DNA of 8,823 nucleotides from Nitrospira sp. Its GTDB lineage: Bacteria > Nitrospirota > Nitrospiria > Nitrospirales > Nitrospiraceae. Both the position numbers and the translations under genes were made by a program. This document shows, piece by piece, positions 1 through 6,343 of the stretch (position 1 is its first letter; each line of letters begins with the position of its first letter). The notes below the pieces were generated by a model. The model saw only the letters and a program-made list of their open reading frames with translations, searched no databases and was not told the origin of the DNA. The stretch lies in assembly GCA_016873525.1 (NCBI GenBank), contig VGXD01000067.1, forward strand, positions 1 to 8,823, written 5' to 3'.

Positions 1-489
1 GACGCCGAACCGGCTGGCATCCGCCAGCGGCAGCTCGATGGCGCCGACCACCGCGTCGGCCTGCTTGGCGAGGAGAAAGTCGTACATCTCGGCGTAATTC
101 ATCTTGTAGATGTGGTCGCCGGCCAGGATCAGCACGAACTCCGGCTGCTCGTTGTCCAGCAGAAACAGGTTTTGGTAGACCGCATCGGCGGTGCCCCGGT
201 ACCAATCCTCGCTGATCCGTTGCTGCGGCGGGATCGAGGCGATGAACTCGCCGAGTTCGGGGTTGAGCATGTTCCAGGCCGTGCGGATGTGGCGGTCCAA
301 CGAATGAGATTTATACTGAATCAGGACCGCGACCTGCCGGAGCCCCGAGTTGAGACAGTTGCTGAGGGTGAAATCGATGATGCGGTACTTGCCCCCGAAC
401 GGAACGGCCGGTTTGGCCCGGTGCAGCGTGAGCGGGTGGAGCCGCTCTCCCTTGCCGCCGGCCAGGACCATGGTCAGCACCTTGCGCAT
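1..489 (-). CDS. glgC: Glucose-1-phosphate adenylyltransferase (ADP-glucose pyrophosphorylase), N-terminal part
   Basis: The enzyme makes ADP-glucose from ATP and glucose-1-phosphate, the first committed step of bacterial glycogen synthesis, in the cytoplasm. The visible 163 residues read in frame from ATG at 489 to the window edge and lack the C-terminal left-handed beta-helix of a roughly 410-430 residue enzyme. Seen: the nucleotide-binding loop LAGGKGERL (residues 9-17), RAKPAVPFGGKYRIIDF (24-40), LSNCLNSG (42-49), WYRGTADAV (96-104) and AGDHIYKMNY (123-132), whose Asp125 matches catalytic Asp142 of the E. coli enzyme. Residue 23 is His where E. coli GlgC has Lys39 of the fructose-1,6-bisphosphate site, so the allosteric activator may differ (inference by alignment from memory). 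The gene is divergent from the pot operon. No clear ribosome-binding site precedes the ATG, but homology begins right at the N-terminus, which supports this start. Confidence 0.96.
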   Translation of the reverse strand, partial: MRKVLTMVLAGGKGERLHPLTLHRAKPAVPFGGKYRIIDFTLSNCLNSGLRQVAVLIQYKSHSLDRHIRTAWNMLNPELGEFIASIPPQQRISEDWYRGTADAVYQNLFLLDNEQPEFVLILAGDHIYKMNYAEMYDFLLAKQADAVVGAIELPLADASRFGV

Positions 490-497
490 GGATCAAA

Positions 498-526
498 TTG
501 TAACAGGACGAATCCGAAATAGAAAG
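498..526 (-). promoter_or_regulatory. Weak candidate promoter for glgC
   Basis: On the minus strand a TACAAT (503-498) lies 8 bases upstream of the glgC ATG. A poor -35 match, CTTTCT (526-521), sits 17 bases further up. If used, transcription would begin almost at the start codon and give a near-leaderless message, which fits the lack of a visible Shine-Dalgarno sequence. This is only a sequence match; a promoter further upstream is equally possible. Confidence 0.25.
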
Positions 527-561
527 GATCGGCGCCGGCGGATTGGAAAGACGGGGAGAGA

Positions 562-590
562 TTGACAGGGTCGCCGCTTGCGACGATACT
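562..590 (+). promoter_or_regulatory. Sigma70-type promoter for the small gene and pot operon
   Basis: A perfect TTGACA (562-567) and GATACT (585-590, four of six matches to TATAAT) are separated by exactly 17 bases. The predicted transcription start near 597 leaves about 40 bases of leader before the ATG at 637. It is the only good promoter seen in the 147-base region between the divergent genes. Its position means that the in-frame TTG at 562 is part of the -35 box and not a start codon. Confidence 0.65.
570..584. repeat. Perfect 5-bp inverted repeat inside the promoter spacer
   Basis: GTCGC (570-574) and GCGAC (580-584) are exact reverse complements separated by five bases (CGCTT). The dyad occupies the stretch between the -35 and -10 boxes of the preceding promoter and ends directly against the -10. 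A dyad in this place could be an operator for a dimeric regulator, but 5-bp arms also arise by chance in G+C-rich DNA. Confidence 0.4.
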
Positions 591-624
591 AGCCATCCAA
601 GGTCCGTGGTCATACATGGTTGGC

Positions 625-631
625 GAGGGGG
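625..631 (+). promoter_or_regulatory. Ribosome-binding site of the small coiled-coil gene
   Basis: GAGGGGG ends five bases before the ATG at 637. It selects this ATG over the upstream in-frame ATG at 616 and TTG at 562. Confidence 0.6.
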
Positions 632-636
632 TGACG

Positions 637-936
637 ATGCCCAGGAAAGCAACGGCCAAGAAGCCCGTGCGGAAAGTCAAAGCGGTCGCAGTCACGGATG
701 GTCCGGAATCGTCCCTGTTGCACAGTGTGCTCTGGCGGCTGGACCGGCTCGAGCGGCAAGTCCGGACGCTGTCGGAACTGGTTCGGGACCACGCGGAAGA
801 CGCCGATCGTCTCGTCAGGATCGTCGGCGAGGACCACGAGGTCTTGCGGCGCGAACTCCTGCACGAACACCAGACCCGGTTGCGCGTGCGAAAGCGCGCG
901 CGCCATCTCACTTCGAGCAACGGGTTCGACAGCTAG
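637..936 (+). CDS. Small basic-tailed coiled-coil protein of unknown function
   Basis: I do not recognise a family. The product is 99 residues. The N-terminal tail (residues 2-15) has seven Lys/Arg and no acidic residue, rich also in Ala, Val and Pro, somewhat like histone-H1-type or nucleic-acid-binding tails. From about residue 28 to 75 there is a highly regular heptad pattern with mostly apolar residues at alternating spacing of 3 and 4: Leu28, Val31, Leu35, Leu38, Val42, Leu45, Val49, His52, Ala56, Leu59, Val63. The C-terminus (81-89) is again Arg/Lys-rich. There is no signal peptide, membrane segment or cysteine. It is the first gene behind the promoter at 562-590 and ends 31 bases before potA, so it is probably cotranscribed with the transporter. 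A role as a dimeric structural or nucleic-acid/membrane-associated protein is a guess from shape only. Confidence 0.72.
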   Translation: MPRKATAKKPVRKVKAVAVTDGPESSLLHSVLWRLDRLERQVRTLSELVRDHAEDADRLVRIVGEDHEVLRRELLHEHQTRLRVRKRARHLTSSNGFDS

Positions 937-951
937 GGCCCCGGCGCGGGC

Positions 952-958
952 GGAGGAG
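952..958 (+). promoter_or_regulatory. Ribosome-binding site of potA
   Basis: GGAGGAG ends nine bases before the GTG at 968 and decides this start; the reading frame is open much further upstream (to 698), where it only overlaps the small gene and has no family similarity. Confidence 0.7.
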
Positions 959-967
959 TCGGCAACC

Positions 968-2065
968 GTGGCCGAGGTAAGCGTCGAGATACGGAATGCG
1001 GTGAAGGCCCACGGCGCGACCCTGGCCGTCGATCACCTGTCGCTGGAAGTCCGGCGCGGCGAGTTTTTTTCCATCCTCGGGCCGAGCGGATCGGGCAAGA
1101 CGACGACCCTCAGGTTGCTGGCCGGATTCGAACGGCTGGATCAGGGCGATATCCTGATCGAGGGGCGGTCGATGCGGTCCGTGCCCCCCAACCACCGGCC
1201 CGTCAATCTCGTTTTTCAACACTACGCATTGTTTCCCCACCTGACGGTCTTCGGCAATGTCTCGTTCGGGCTCGAAATGCGCCGTCTGCCCAAGGAGGAG
1301 ATTCGATCCCGGGTGGCCTCGGTGCTCGACATGGTCCGGTTGACGCCGAAGCAGGACCGATGGCCGGCGCAGCTGTCGGGCGGCGAGCAGCAGCGGGTGG
1401 CCCTGGCCAGGGCCCTGGTCAACCAGCCTTCGGTGCTGTTGCTGGACGAGCCGCTCGGCGCGTTGGATCAGCAGCTCCGCCAGGACATGCAGGTCGAACT
1501 CAAGGCCATTCAGGAACAGGTGGGGATTACCTTCATCTGCGTCACGCACCACCAGGAAGAGGCGCTGACGATGTCGGACCGGGTGGCCATCATGCATCAG
1601 GGGCGCCTCCTGCAAGTCGGGAGCCCGCAGGAGATTTACGAAGCCCCGGCATCCTCCTTCGTCGCCGGCTTCATCGGGGTTTCCAATACGCTCAGGGGCC
1701 GCATCGCCCGCTTCAACGGGACGACCTGCGACGTGACGGTGCCGGGGCTTCCCACGGGCCAAGCCATTGTCGCGCGGCCCTCTGCCGGCGCCGGGGTCGG
1801 CAGCTCCGTGACCCTTGTGTTGCGTCCGGAGCGGCTGCATCTCTCCAACGAGGTCCGCGTGGGCGGCTTCGACAATGTGCTGGAGGGCAGGGTCAGCAAG
1901 GCGGTCTACAATGGCAGCGAGATGCAGTATCTGCTGTCGCTTGCCGACGGGATTTCCTGGAAGGCCCGCGTGCCGAACGTCGGGGAGGGGCAGAAAAAGT
2001 TCCTGCCGGGTGAAGCGGTCTTCGTCCGGTGGAATGCCGACGAGGGAGTGGTCCTGACCGAGTGA
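968..2065 (+). CDS. potA: Polyamine ABC transporter ATP-binding protein
   Basis: Cytoplasmic ATPase that powers spermidine/putrescine-type import through PotB and PotC. The 365-residue length suits the family (E. coli PotA is 378). Seen in order: Walker A GPSGSGKTT (38-46), Q-loop Gln84 in VFQHYALFPH, ABC signature LSGGEQQRVALARAL (136-150), Walker B VLLLDEP (156-162), D-loop GALD (164-167) and switch His194. The residue after the switch His is His195 where this family normally has Asp (VTHDQEEAL). The C-terminal part, about 240-365, fits a TOBE regulatory domain, with the VLRPERL stretch seen in this class. The start is GTG, placed by the GGAGGAG site and by the domain beginning. The stop overlaps the potB start in a GTGA arrangement, so translation is probably coupled. 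The substrate is inferred from the operon; related Fe3+ or thiosulfate importers share this ATPase type. Confidence 0.93.
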   Translation: MAEVSVEIRNAVKAHGATLAVDHLSLEVRRGEFFSILGPSGSGKTTTLRLLAGFERLDQGDILIEGRSMRSVPPNHRPVNLVFQHYALFPHLTVFGNVSFGLEMRRLPKEEIRSRVASVLDMVRLTPKQDRWPAQLSGGEQQRVALARALVNQPSVLLLDEPLGALDQQLRQDMQVELKAIQEQVGITFICVTHHQEEALTMSDRVAIMHQGRLLQVGSPQEIYEAPASSFVAGFIGVSNTLRGRIARFNGTTCDVTVPGLPTGQAIVARPSAGAGVGSSVTLVLRPERLHLSNEVRVGGFDNVLEGRVSKAVYNGSEMQYLLSLADGISWKARVPNVGEGQKKFLPGEAVFVRWNADEGVVLTE

Positions 2066-2964
2066 GTCCCATCGCGTTCCCGCCCAAGACAATTTCCGAG
2101 CAGGGTCGCGCCGAGAGGCCGGGGCTGGCCGGCTGGCTCCTCGCTCCGGCCTTGGGGTGGATGGGCGTCTTTTTCCTGCTTCCGCTTGCGCTGGTCTTCG
2201 CCATCAGCTTCGCCTCGCGGGGGACTTACGGCGGGGTGGAGTGGACCGTCAGCGTCGCCAACTATCTCAACGTCATCGATCCCCTCTATCTCAAGATTGT
2301 CCTCCGATCGCTGGCGTTGGCCCTGGCTACGACCGTCTGGTGTTTGGTCTTGGGATTTCCGCTGGCCTACTACATCGCCCGCTTGCCGGCTCGCTGGCAG
2401 GGCGTCTGGCTCTTGCTGGTGATGATCCCCTTCTGGACGAATTTCCTGGTCAGGACTTATGCCTGGATGTTCATGCTCCGCACCGAAGGCTTGCTGAACA
2501 CGGCCTTGATAGGCCTGGGGCTGATCGCAAGCCCGATGGAGATTCTCTATTCGACGACCGCCGTGCTGATCGGGCTGGTCTACGGCTACCTGCCGTTCAT
2601 GGTCCTGCCGCTCTATGCGGCCATCGAGCGACTGGCGCCTTCCCTGGTGGAGGCGGCCTGGGACCTCTATGCGTCGCCCTGGGCGGTGTTCCGGCGGGTG
2701 ATCCTGCCCCTGACGAAGCCCGGGATCGTGGCGGGCTGTCTGCTGGTGTTCATCCCGTCGCTGGGGGCCTTCATCACGCCGGATCTGTTGGGGGGCGCGA
2801 AAACGATGATGGTCGGGAACCTGATTCAACACGAGTTTTTGGTCGTGAGGGACTGGCCCTTCGGGTCGGCGATTGCGTTTGTCTTGATGGGGCTGGTGCT
2901 TATCGGGGTCATGGCCTATGTCAAGGCGGAGGAGAGCGACCGGGGCCAAAAGGAAGAGCGATGA
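2062..2964 (+). CDS. potB: Polyamine ABC transporter permease PotB
   Basis: Inner-membrane permease, 300 residues (E. coli PotB is 275-285), forming the channel with PotC. About six membrane segments are visible: near 25-50, 75-103, 113-141, 170-195, 224-246 and 273-292. The cytoplasmic coupling (EAA) loop reads VEAAWDLYAS then PWAVFRRVILPL from residue 196 and docks on PotA. Downstream GGAKTMMVGNLI and RDWPFGSAIA closely follow the E. coli PotB pattern GGAKNLLIGNVI and RDWPFGAA, which identifies it as PotB rather than PotC. Tyr203 replaces the Gly usual in EAAxDLG. The start is GTG at 2062, overlapping the potA stop by four bases; an in-frame ATG at 2029 would lie inside potA and is less likely. 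The end overlaps potC as ATGA. Confidence 0.94.
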   Translation: MSPIAFPPKTISEQGRAERPGLAGWLLAPALGWMGVFFLLPLALVFAISFASRGTYGGVEWTVSVANYLNVIDPLYLKIVLRSLALALATTVWCLVLGFPLAYYIARLPARWQGVWLLLVMIPFWTNFLVRTYAWMFMLRTEGLLNTALIGLGLIASPMEILYSTTAVLIGLVYGYLPFMVLPLYAAIERLAPSLVEAAWDLYASPWAVFRRVILPLTKPGIVAGCLLVFIPSLGAFITPDLLGGAKTMMVGNLIQHEFLVVRDWPFGSAIAFVLMGLVLIGVMAYVKAEESDRGQKEER

Positions 2965-3734
2965 TCAAGCGGTACCCCTGGCTCCTGGCCGCCAGCCTGG
3001 GCAATCTGCTCTTCCTCTACGCGCCCATCGCGGTGCTGATCCTTTTCTCCTTCAACGCGTCGAGACTGTCTGCGAGGTGGCAGGGAGGCACGTTGCAGTG
3101 GTATCGCCTCCTGGCGGAAGACGAGGCCCTGCTGGCTGCGGTGCAGAACAGCCTGCTGGTGGGGCTGGTCTCCACCGTTATCGCGACGGTGTTGGGAGTC
3201 TGCGCCGCCCTGGCCTTGGAGCGGTTTCCGTTCAGAGGGCAGCGGGCGATCGAAGGGGCCATTCTTCTGCCGCTCGTGATTCCCGAGGTGATGATGGGCG
3301 TGGCGCTGATGCTCTTCTTCGTCTCGATCAAGCTGCCGCTGAGCTTGGTCACGGTGACGATCGGCCACGCGGCCTTCAACCTGCCGATCGTGGTCGTGAT
3401 CGTGAGGGGCAGGTTGCGGAAGCTGGACCCCGGACTGGAAGAAGCGGCCAGAGACCTGGGGGCTTCCGCCTGGCAGGCGTTTCATCGCGTCACCGTGCCG
3501 CTCTTGATGCCGGCGATCCTGGGCGCCACGCTGCTGGCCTTTACGATTTCGCTGGATGACTTTATCGTGACCTTTTTCACGGCAGGCCCTGGGGCTACGA
3601 CCTTGCCCCTCAAAGTGTATTCGATGGTCAAGTCCACGGTGACGCCCGAGATCAATGCCTTGTCGGCGATCTTGGTCCTGGTCTCCATGGGTTTGATCGG
3701 CCTGTCGCTGGCCTTGCAGCGCAAGCCGGTATAA
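2961..3734 (+). CDS. potC: Polyamine ABC transporter permease PotC
   Basis: Second inner-membrane permease of the importer, 257 residues (E. coli PotC is 264). The N-terminus is MIKRYPW followed by a hydrophobic segment ending in IAVLILFSFNASR, typical of PotC. Further membrane segments lie near 60-85, 97-120, 125-147, 180-205 and 230-252. The coupling loop EEAARDLGAS then AWQAFHRVTVPLLMP begins at residue 160 and keeps the canonical Gly167. The TISLDDFIVTFF stretch near 195-206 is a PotC hallmark. The ATG lies in an ATGA overlap with potB and is preceded by AGGAAGAG, a good ribosome-binding site. The same frame is open far upstream through potB, but only the part from 2961 resembles a permease. 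Confidence 0.95.
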   Translation: MIKRYPWLLAASLGNLLFLYAPIAVLILFSFNASRLSARWQGGTLQWYRLLAEDEALLAAVQNSLLVGLVSTVIATVLGVCAALALERFPFRGQRAIEGAILLPLVIPEVMMGVALMLFFVSIKLPLSLVTVTIGHAAFNLPIVVVIVRGRLRKLDPGLEEAARDLGASAWQAFHRVTVPLLMPAILGATLLAFTISLDDFIVTFFTAGPGATTLPLKVYSMVKSTVTPEINALSAILVLVSMGLIGLSLALQRKPV

Positions 3735-3769
3735 CCGTGGCCACAACCGGCACAGCCATCGCGAGGGTT

Positions 3770-4855
3770 ATGCGTCGTCGCATTCTCTTTGCCAAGTTAT
3801 CCCTCCTGCTGCTGAGCCTTGTCTTGGGTGTGTCCGGCTGTCAGCCGACGCCGGAAGAAGGGCCCAAGAAGGCGTCGCAAGCCGGCCGGTCCGGGGTGAC
3901 GCTGCATTACTTTACCTGGTCGGACTATGTGGACAAGGCGCTGATCGAGGGGTTTGAGCGGCAGACCGGCGTGAAAGTGGCGGTCGACACGTTCGGAAGC
4001 AACGAGGAACTGCTGGCCAAGTTACAGAGCGGCGCCAGCGGCTATGACGTGGTGGTACCGTCCGACTTCATGGTGTCCATTATGATCGGGCAGGGCCTGC
4101 TGGCCGACCTGGATTTGAACAAGATTCCAAACGCCGGCTCGATTGCCGACCGGCTCCAACGCCTTCCCTTCGATCCGGACAACCGCTACTCCGTACCCTA
4201 TCTCTGGGGCACGGTGGGGATCGGTTACAACTCGGAGGTCATCCCTGTCCCGCCGGACAGTTGGGCCGTGCTCTGGGATGGCCGGTACAAGGGCAAGATC
4301 AGCATGCTGAACGACCAGCGGGAGGTCTTCGGCGCGGCGTTGCGCTCGATGGGGCAGTCCATCAACAGCCAAGATGCGGCGGTGATCGCCCAGGCTCGGG
4401 CCAAACTGCAGGAGCAGAAGCGGCTGGTGAAAACCTATACCAGCGAAAACTACCATCAGTTGTTGGCCTTCGGCGATGTGGCCTTGGCCCAGGGCTGGGG
4501 AGGGACGGTCGCTCGCGCCATGGTCGAGCGGCCGGCCGTCAAATACGTGATTCCCAAGGAGGGGGGGACCATTTGGGCCGATTGCCTCGTTGTGCTCAAG
4601 ACCGCTCCCCACAAGGACCTTGCCATGCAGTTCATCAATTACCTGCTGGATCGGGAGGTGGCGGCCAAGACGACCGACCGGCTGCTCTTCGCCTCGTCCA
4701 ATCGAGAGGCCAAAGCCCTCGTGCAGGAGCAGATTCGCGACAATCCCGCCGTCTATCCTCCGGACTCGGCCTGGGACAGGCTGGAATGGATGGCCGATGT
4801 AGGGGAGGCCATCAGGCTCTACGACCGGGCCTGGACCGAGATCAAATTACAATAA
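3770..4855 (+). CDS. potD: Polyamine-binding lipoprotein PotD
   Basis: Periplasmic substrate-binding protein that delivers polyamine to PotBC; 361 residues (E. coli PotD 348). The signal peptide has an RRR start, a Leu-rich core (10-19) and lipobox VSGC with lipidated Cys24, so it is membrane-anchored, unlike soluble E. coli PotD. Family motifs: YFTWSDYV (47-54), YDVVVPSDF, FDPDNRYSVPYLWGT, NDQREVF, PKEGGTIWADCL. Residues aligning with polyamine ligands of E. coli PotD are kept: Asp182 and Glu185 (Asp168, Glu171), Trp243 (Trp229), Trp269 and Asp271 (Trp255, Asp257). Two differ: Phe for Tyr85, and Met341 for Gln327. This suggests a diamine/triamine ligand with altered contacts (alignment from memory). 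The ATG at 3770 gives a normal signal peptide and has GAGGG only two bases away; a GTG at 3737, two bases after the potC stop, would add 11 residues and is the alternative start. Confidence 0.93.
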   Translation: MRRRILFAKLSLLLLSLVLGVSGCQPTPEEGPKKASQAGRSGVTLHYFTWSDYVDKALIEGFERQTGVKVAVDTFGSNEELLAKLQSGASGYDVVVPSDFMVSIMIGQGLLADLDLNKIPNAGSIADRLQRLPFDPDNRYSVPYLWGTVGIGYNSEVIPVPPDSWAVLWDGRYKGKISMLNDQREVFGAALRSMGQSINSQDAAVIAQARAKLQEQKRLVKTYTSENYHQLLAFGDVALAQGWGGTVARAMVERPAVKYVIPKEGGTIWADCLVVLKTAPHKDLAMQFINYLLDREVAAKTTDRLLFASSNREAKALVQEQIRDNPAVYPPDSAWDRLEWMADVGEAIRLYDRAWTEIKLQ

Positions 4856-4871
4856 GCGCGCGGCTGAACAC

Positions 4872-4918
4872 TTTGTTGTACACAGAGTGAGACGAAACCA
4901 GTATAATCAACAAATTAT
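4872..4918 (+). promoter_or_regulatory. Candidate promoter of the efflux operon with two nested inverted repeats
   Basis: A perfect TATAAT lies at 4902-4907. No good -35 is placed at 17 bases (TACACA at 4879-4884 is the best), and TTGTAC at 4876 is 20 bases away, so the promoter may depend on an activator. Two perfect dyads flank it: TTTGTTG (4872-4878) with CAACAAA (4908-4914), and ATAAT (4903-4907) with ATTAT (4914-4918), the latter covering the -10 and the expected start of transcription. This local region is clearly more A+T-rich than its surroundings. No rho-independent terminator for potD was seen in the 105-base gap. Confidence 0.5.
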
Positions 4919-4930
4919 CAGCGGCATGCA

Positions 4931-4942
4931 GCGGCGAACCGC
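4931..4942 (+). other. Small hairpin in the leader of the efflux operon
   Basis: GCGG (4931-4934), loop CGAA and CCGC (4939-4942) can form a short stable stem in the leader RNA, followed by AAGGG at 4943-4947, which is 13 bases before the ATG at 4961. It could affect initiation; there is no T-tract, so it is not a terminator. Chance occurrence is quite possible. Confidence 0.3.
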
Positions 4943-4960
4943 AAGGGCTCTCGGCCGTTC

Positions 4961-6343
4961 ATGGAGATGATTAGGCAGTTGAGAGAAAACAAGCCGTCTC
5001 AAACAACTTGTCGCGGTGCTGCGGCAGGGGTAAGGGTCGTGTGTATCATGGCGGTGCTGTTTGTTGGGTTGAGCCCGTTGGAGACCGGTCGAGTCGTGGC
5101 CGCCGAGCCGGCGCGTAAGGCCGAGCCAGTTGAGGTTGCGGCAACGATCCGTTTGAGCGTCGATGAGGCGATCGCCGTCTTTCTAAAACAGAACCTGGAC
5201 TTGTTGATCTCCCAATTCGGCATCGACTACGCCAAAGGGCAGCAGATTACGGCAGCGCTGTTCCCCAATCCGTACCTGACGCTAGGGACGGTCGGATCGT
5301 TCCTGAAACAACAGCTTGGCCAACCCTCGAACATCACCAGGAGCGGGCAGGTCATTACCATGGTCCAGCAGCTCTTTGAGATGGCCGGGAAGCGCGGGTA
5401 TCGCATCGAGAGCGCCGACTTCGGGACGCAGTCGGCGGAGGCGAACTTCGAGGATGCGGTCCGGCAACTGGGGTTTACGGTCAAGGATGTCTATTACCGC
5501 GTTCAGTTGGCGCAGCGGCGGCTGGCGCTGGCCGAGGAAAACCGCGATCGGTTTGCCCGCATCCTGGAGGTGAACACGATCCGGTTCAAGAAGGGCTACA
5601 TCGCCGAGGTCGATCTGATTCGAATCCGCCTCCAAATCATCGATTTTCAATCGCAGGTCATCCAGTACATTCAGGAAGCGGATATTGCCCGTGCCGACCT
5701 GCGGCAGTTGTTGCGCCTGTCGCCCTTGACGCAGGTGGAGTTGACGACGGACCTGGATTATAAGCCGATTGACCCCGACATCACGAGCTTGCGGCGGGTG
5801 GCGCTGGAAATCAGGCCGGACATCCGCGCCAAGCGCCACACGCAGTCGCAGCGGGTGGCGGACTTGAAGTTGGCGAACGCGTATCGCTATCCTGATGTGA
5901 CCATCGGCGCAGGGTATGGGGTCCAAGGCGCGGTGGGACCGGATCTCCAAAACCAGGGGATGGTCAACGTGGGGGTGCCGCTCCCCCTGTTCAACCGAAA
6001 CCAGGGCGGCATCATGCAAGCGGAGGTGGGCGTGCAGCAAGCCGAAGCGGACCTGATGAAGACGATCAATCAGGTGGAAAACGAAGTGGATGTCGCCTAC
6101 CGAAACCTGAGCCAGAGCCGCCGCTTGGTGGAAACCTATCGGGCCGGCGTGTTGGACGACGCGCGATTGACCCTGACCATCGTGGAACGGGCCTATGAGC
6201 GAGGGGGGGCCACGATCCTCGACCTCCTGGATGCCGCCAGGACCTCGCGTACGATCCAACTGAATTACATCGAGTCGCTGTATAATTATCAGCACAACTT
6301 CTTTATGCTCGAAAGCGCGGTCGGCAAGGGATTGACCTCATGA
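4961..6343 (+). CDS. TolC/CzcC-family outer-membrane efflux protein
   Basis: Outer-membrane and periplasm-spanning channel of a tripartite RND efflux system, 460 residues. A long polar N-region is followed by a hydrophobic core (about 26-42) and a likely signal peptidase I site after VVAA (residue 48). Two outer-membrane-efflux repeats follow, about 64-250 and 275-455. Landmarks are AALFPNPYLTLG, a KGYIAEVDLIRIRLQ stretch in the first helical hairpin, and GVPLPLFNRNQG followed by a long alpha-helix and YERGGATILDLLDA in the second, typical of the CzcC/CusC-like group. There is no lipobox, so unlike CusC it is probably not lipidated, and no His-rich segment. The ATG at 4961 lacks a clear ribosome-binding site nearby; ATG at 5048 would shorten the N-region but cut into the signal peptide. 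The stop overlaps the adaptor start by four bases. The substrate cannot be read from this protein alone. Confidence 0.93.
   Translation: MEMIRQLRENKPSQTTCRGAAAGVRVVCIMAVLFVGLSPLETGRVVAAEPARKAEPVEVAATIRLSVDEAIAVFLKQNLDLLISQFGIDYAKGQQITAALFPNPYLTLGTVGSFLKQQLGQPSNITRSGQVITMVQQLFEMAGKRGYRIESADFGTQSAEANFEDAVRQLGFTVKDVYYRVQLAQRRLALAEENRDRFARILEVNTIRFKKGYIAEVDLIRIRLQIIDFQSQVIQYIQEADIARADLRQLLRLSPLTQVELTTDLDYKPIDPDITSLRRVALEIRPDIRAKRHTQSQRVADLKLANAYRYPDVTIGAGYGVQGAVGPDLQNQGMVNVGVPLPLFNRNQGGIMQAEVGVQQAEADLMKTINQVENEVDVAYRNLSQSRRLVETYRAGVLDDARLTLTIVERAYERGGATILDLLDAARTSRTIQLNYIESLYNYQHNFFMLESAVGKGLTS

Noticed and set aside
562..636. N-terminal extension of the small coiled-coil protein from TTG 562 or ATG 616
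   Set aside because: 562-567 is a perfect -35 box and the predicted transcript starts near 597; the GAGGGGG site points to ATG 637.
893..941. GC-only alternating run (GCGCGCGC) and GGGCCC palindrome near the end of the small gene as a terminator or operator
   Set aside because: Short, common in G+C-rich DNA, with no T-tract, and it lies within or beside a tightly spaced operon.
698..967. Upstream extension of the potA frame
   Set aside because: It overlaps the small coiled-coil gene, has unlikely Cys/Arg/Thr-rich composition, and a strong ribosome-binding site at 952-958 points to GTG 968.
908..2092. Long minus-strand open frame of 394 codons opposite potA
   Set aside because: It mirrors a well-supported gene, has no recognisable domain, and is rich in His/Arg/Gln/Gly as expected for an antisense frame of G+C-rich coding DNA.
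1906..2949. Minus-strand open frame of 347 codons opposite potB
   Set aside because: Low-complexity, charge-rich composition and full overlap with an obvious permease mark it as a shadow frame.
2157..3734. Apparent 525-codon frame that could look like a potB-potC fusion
   Set aside because: Only the part from 2961 encodes a permease; the upstream part is an out-of-frame reading of potB with no membrane segments.
4856..4901. Rho-independent terminator after potD
   Set aside because: No G+C-rich stem followed by a T-tract is visible; readthrough into the efflux operon cannot be excluded.
5282..6295. Minus-strand open frame of 337 codons opposite the outer-membrane efflux gene
   Set aside because: Same reason: antisense shadow without recognisable motifs or upstream signals.
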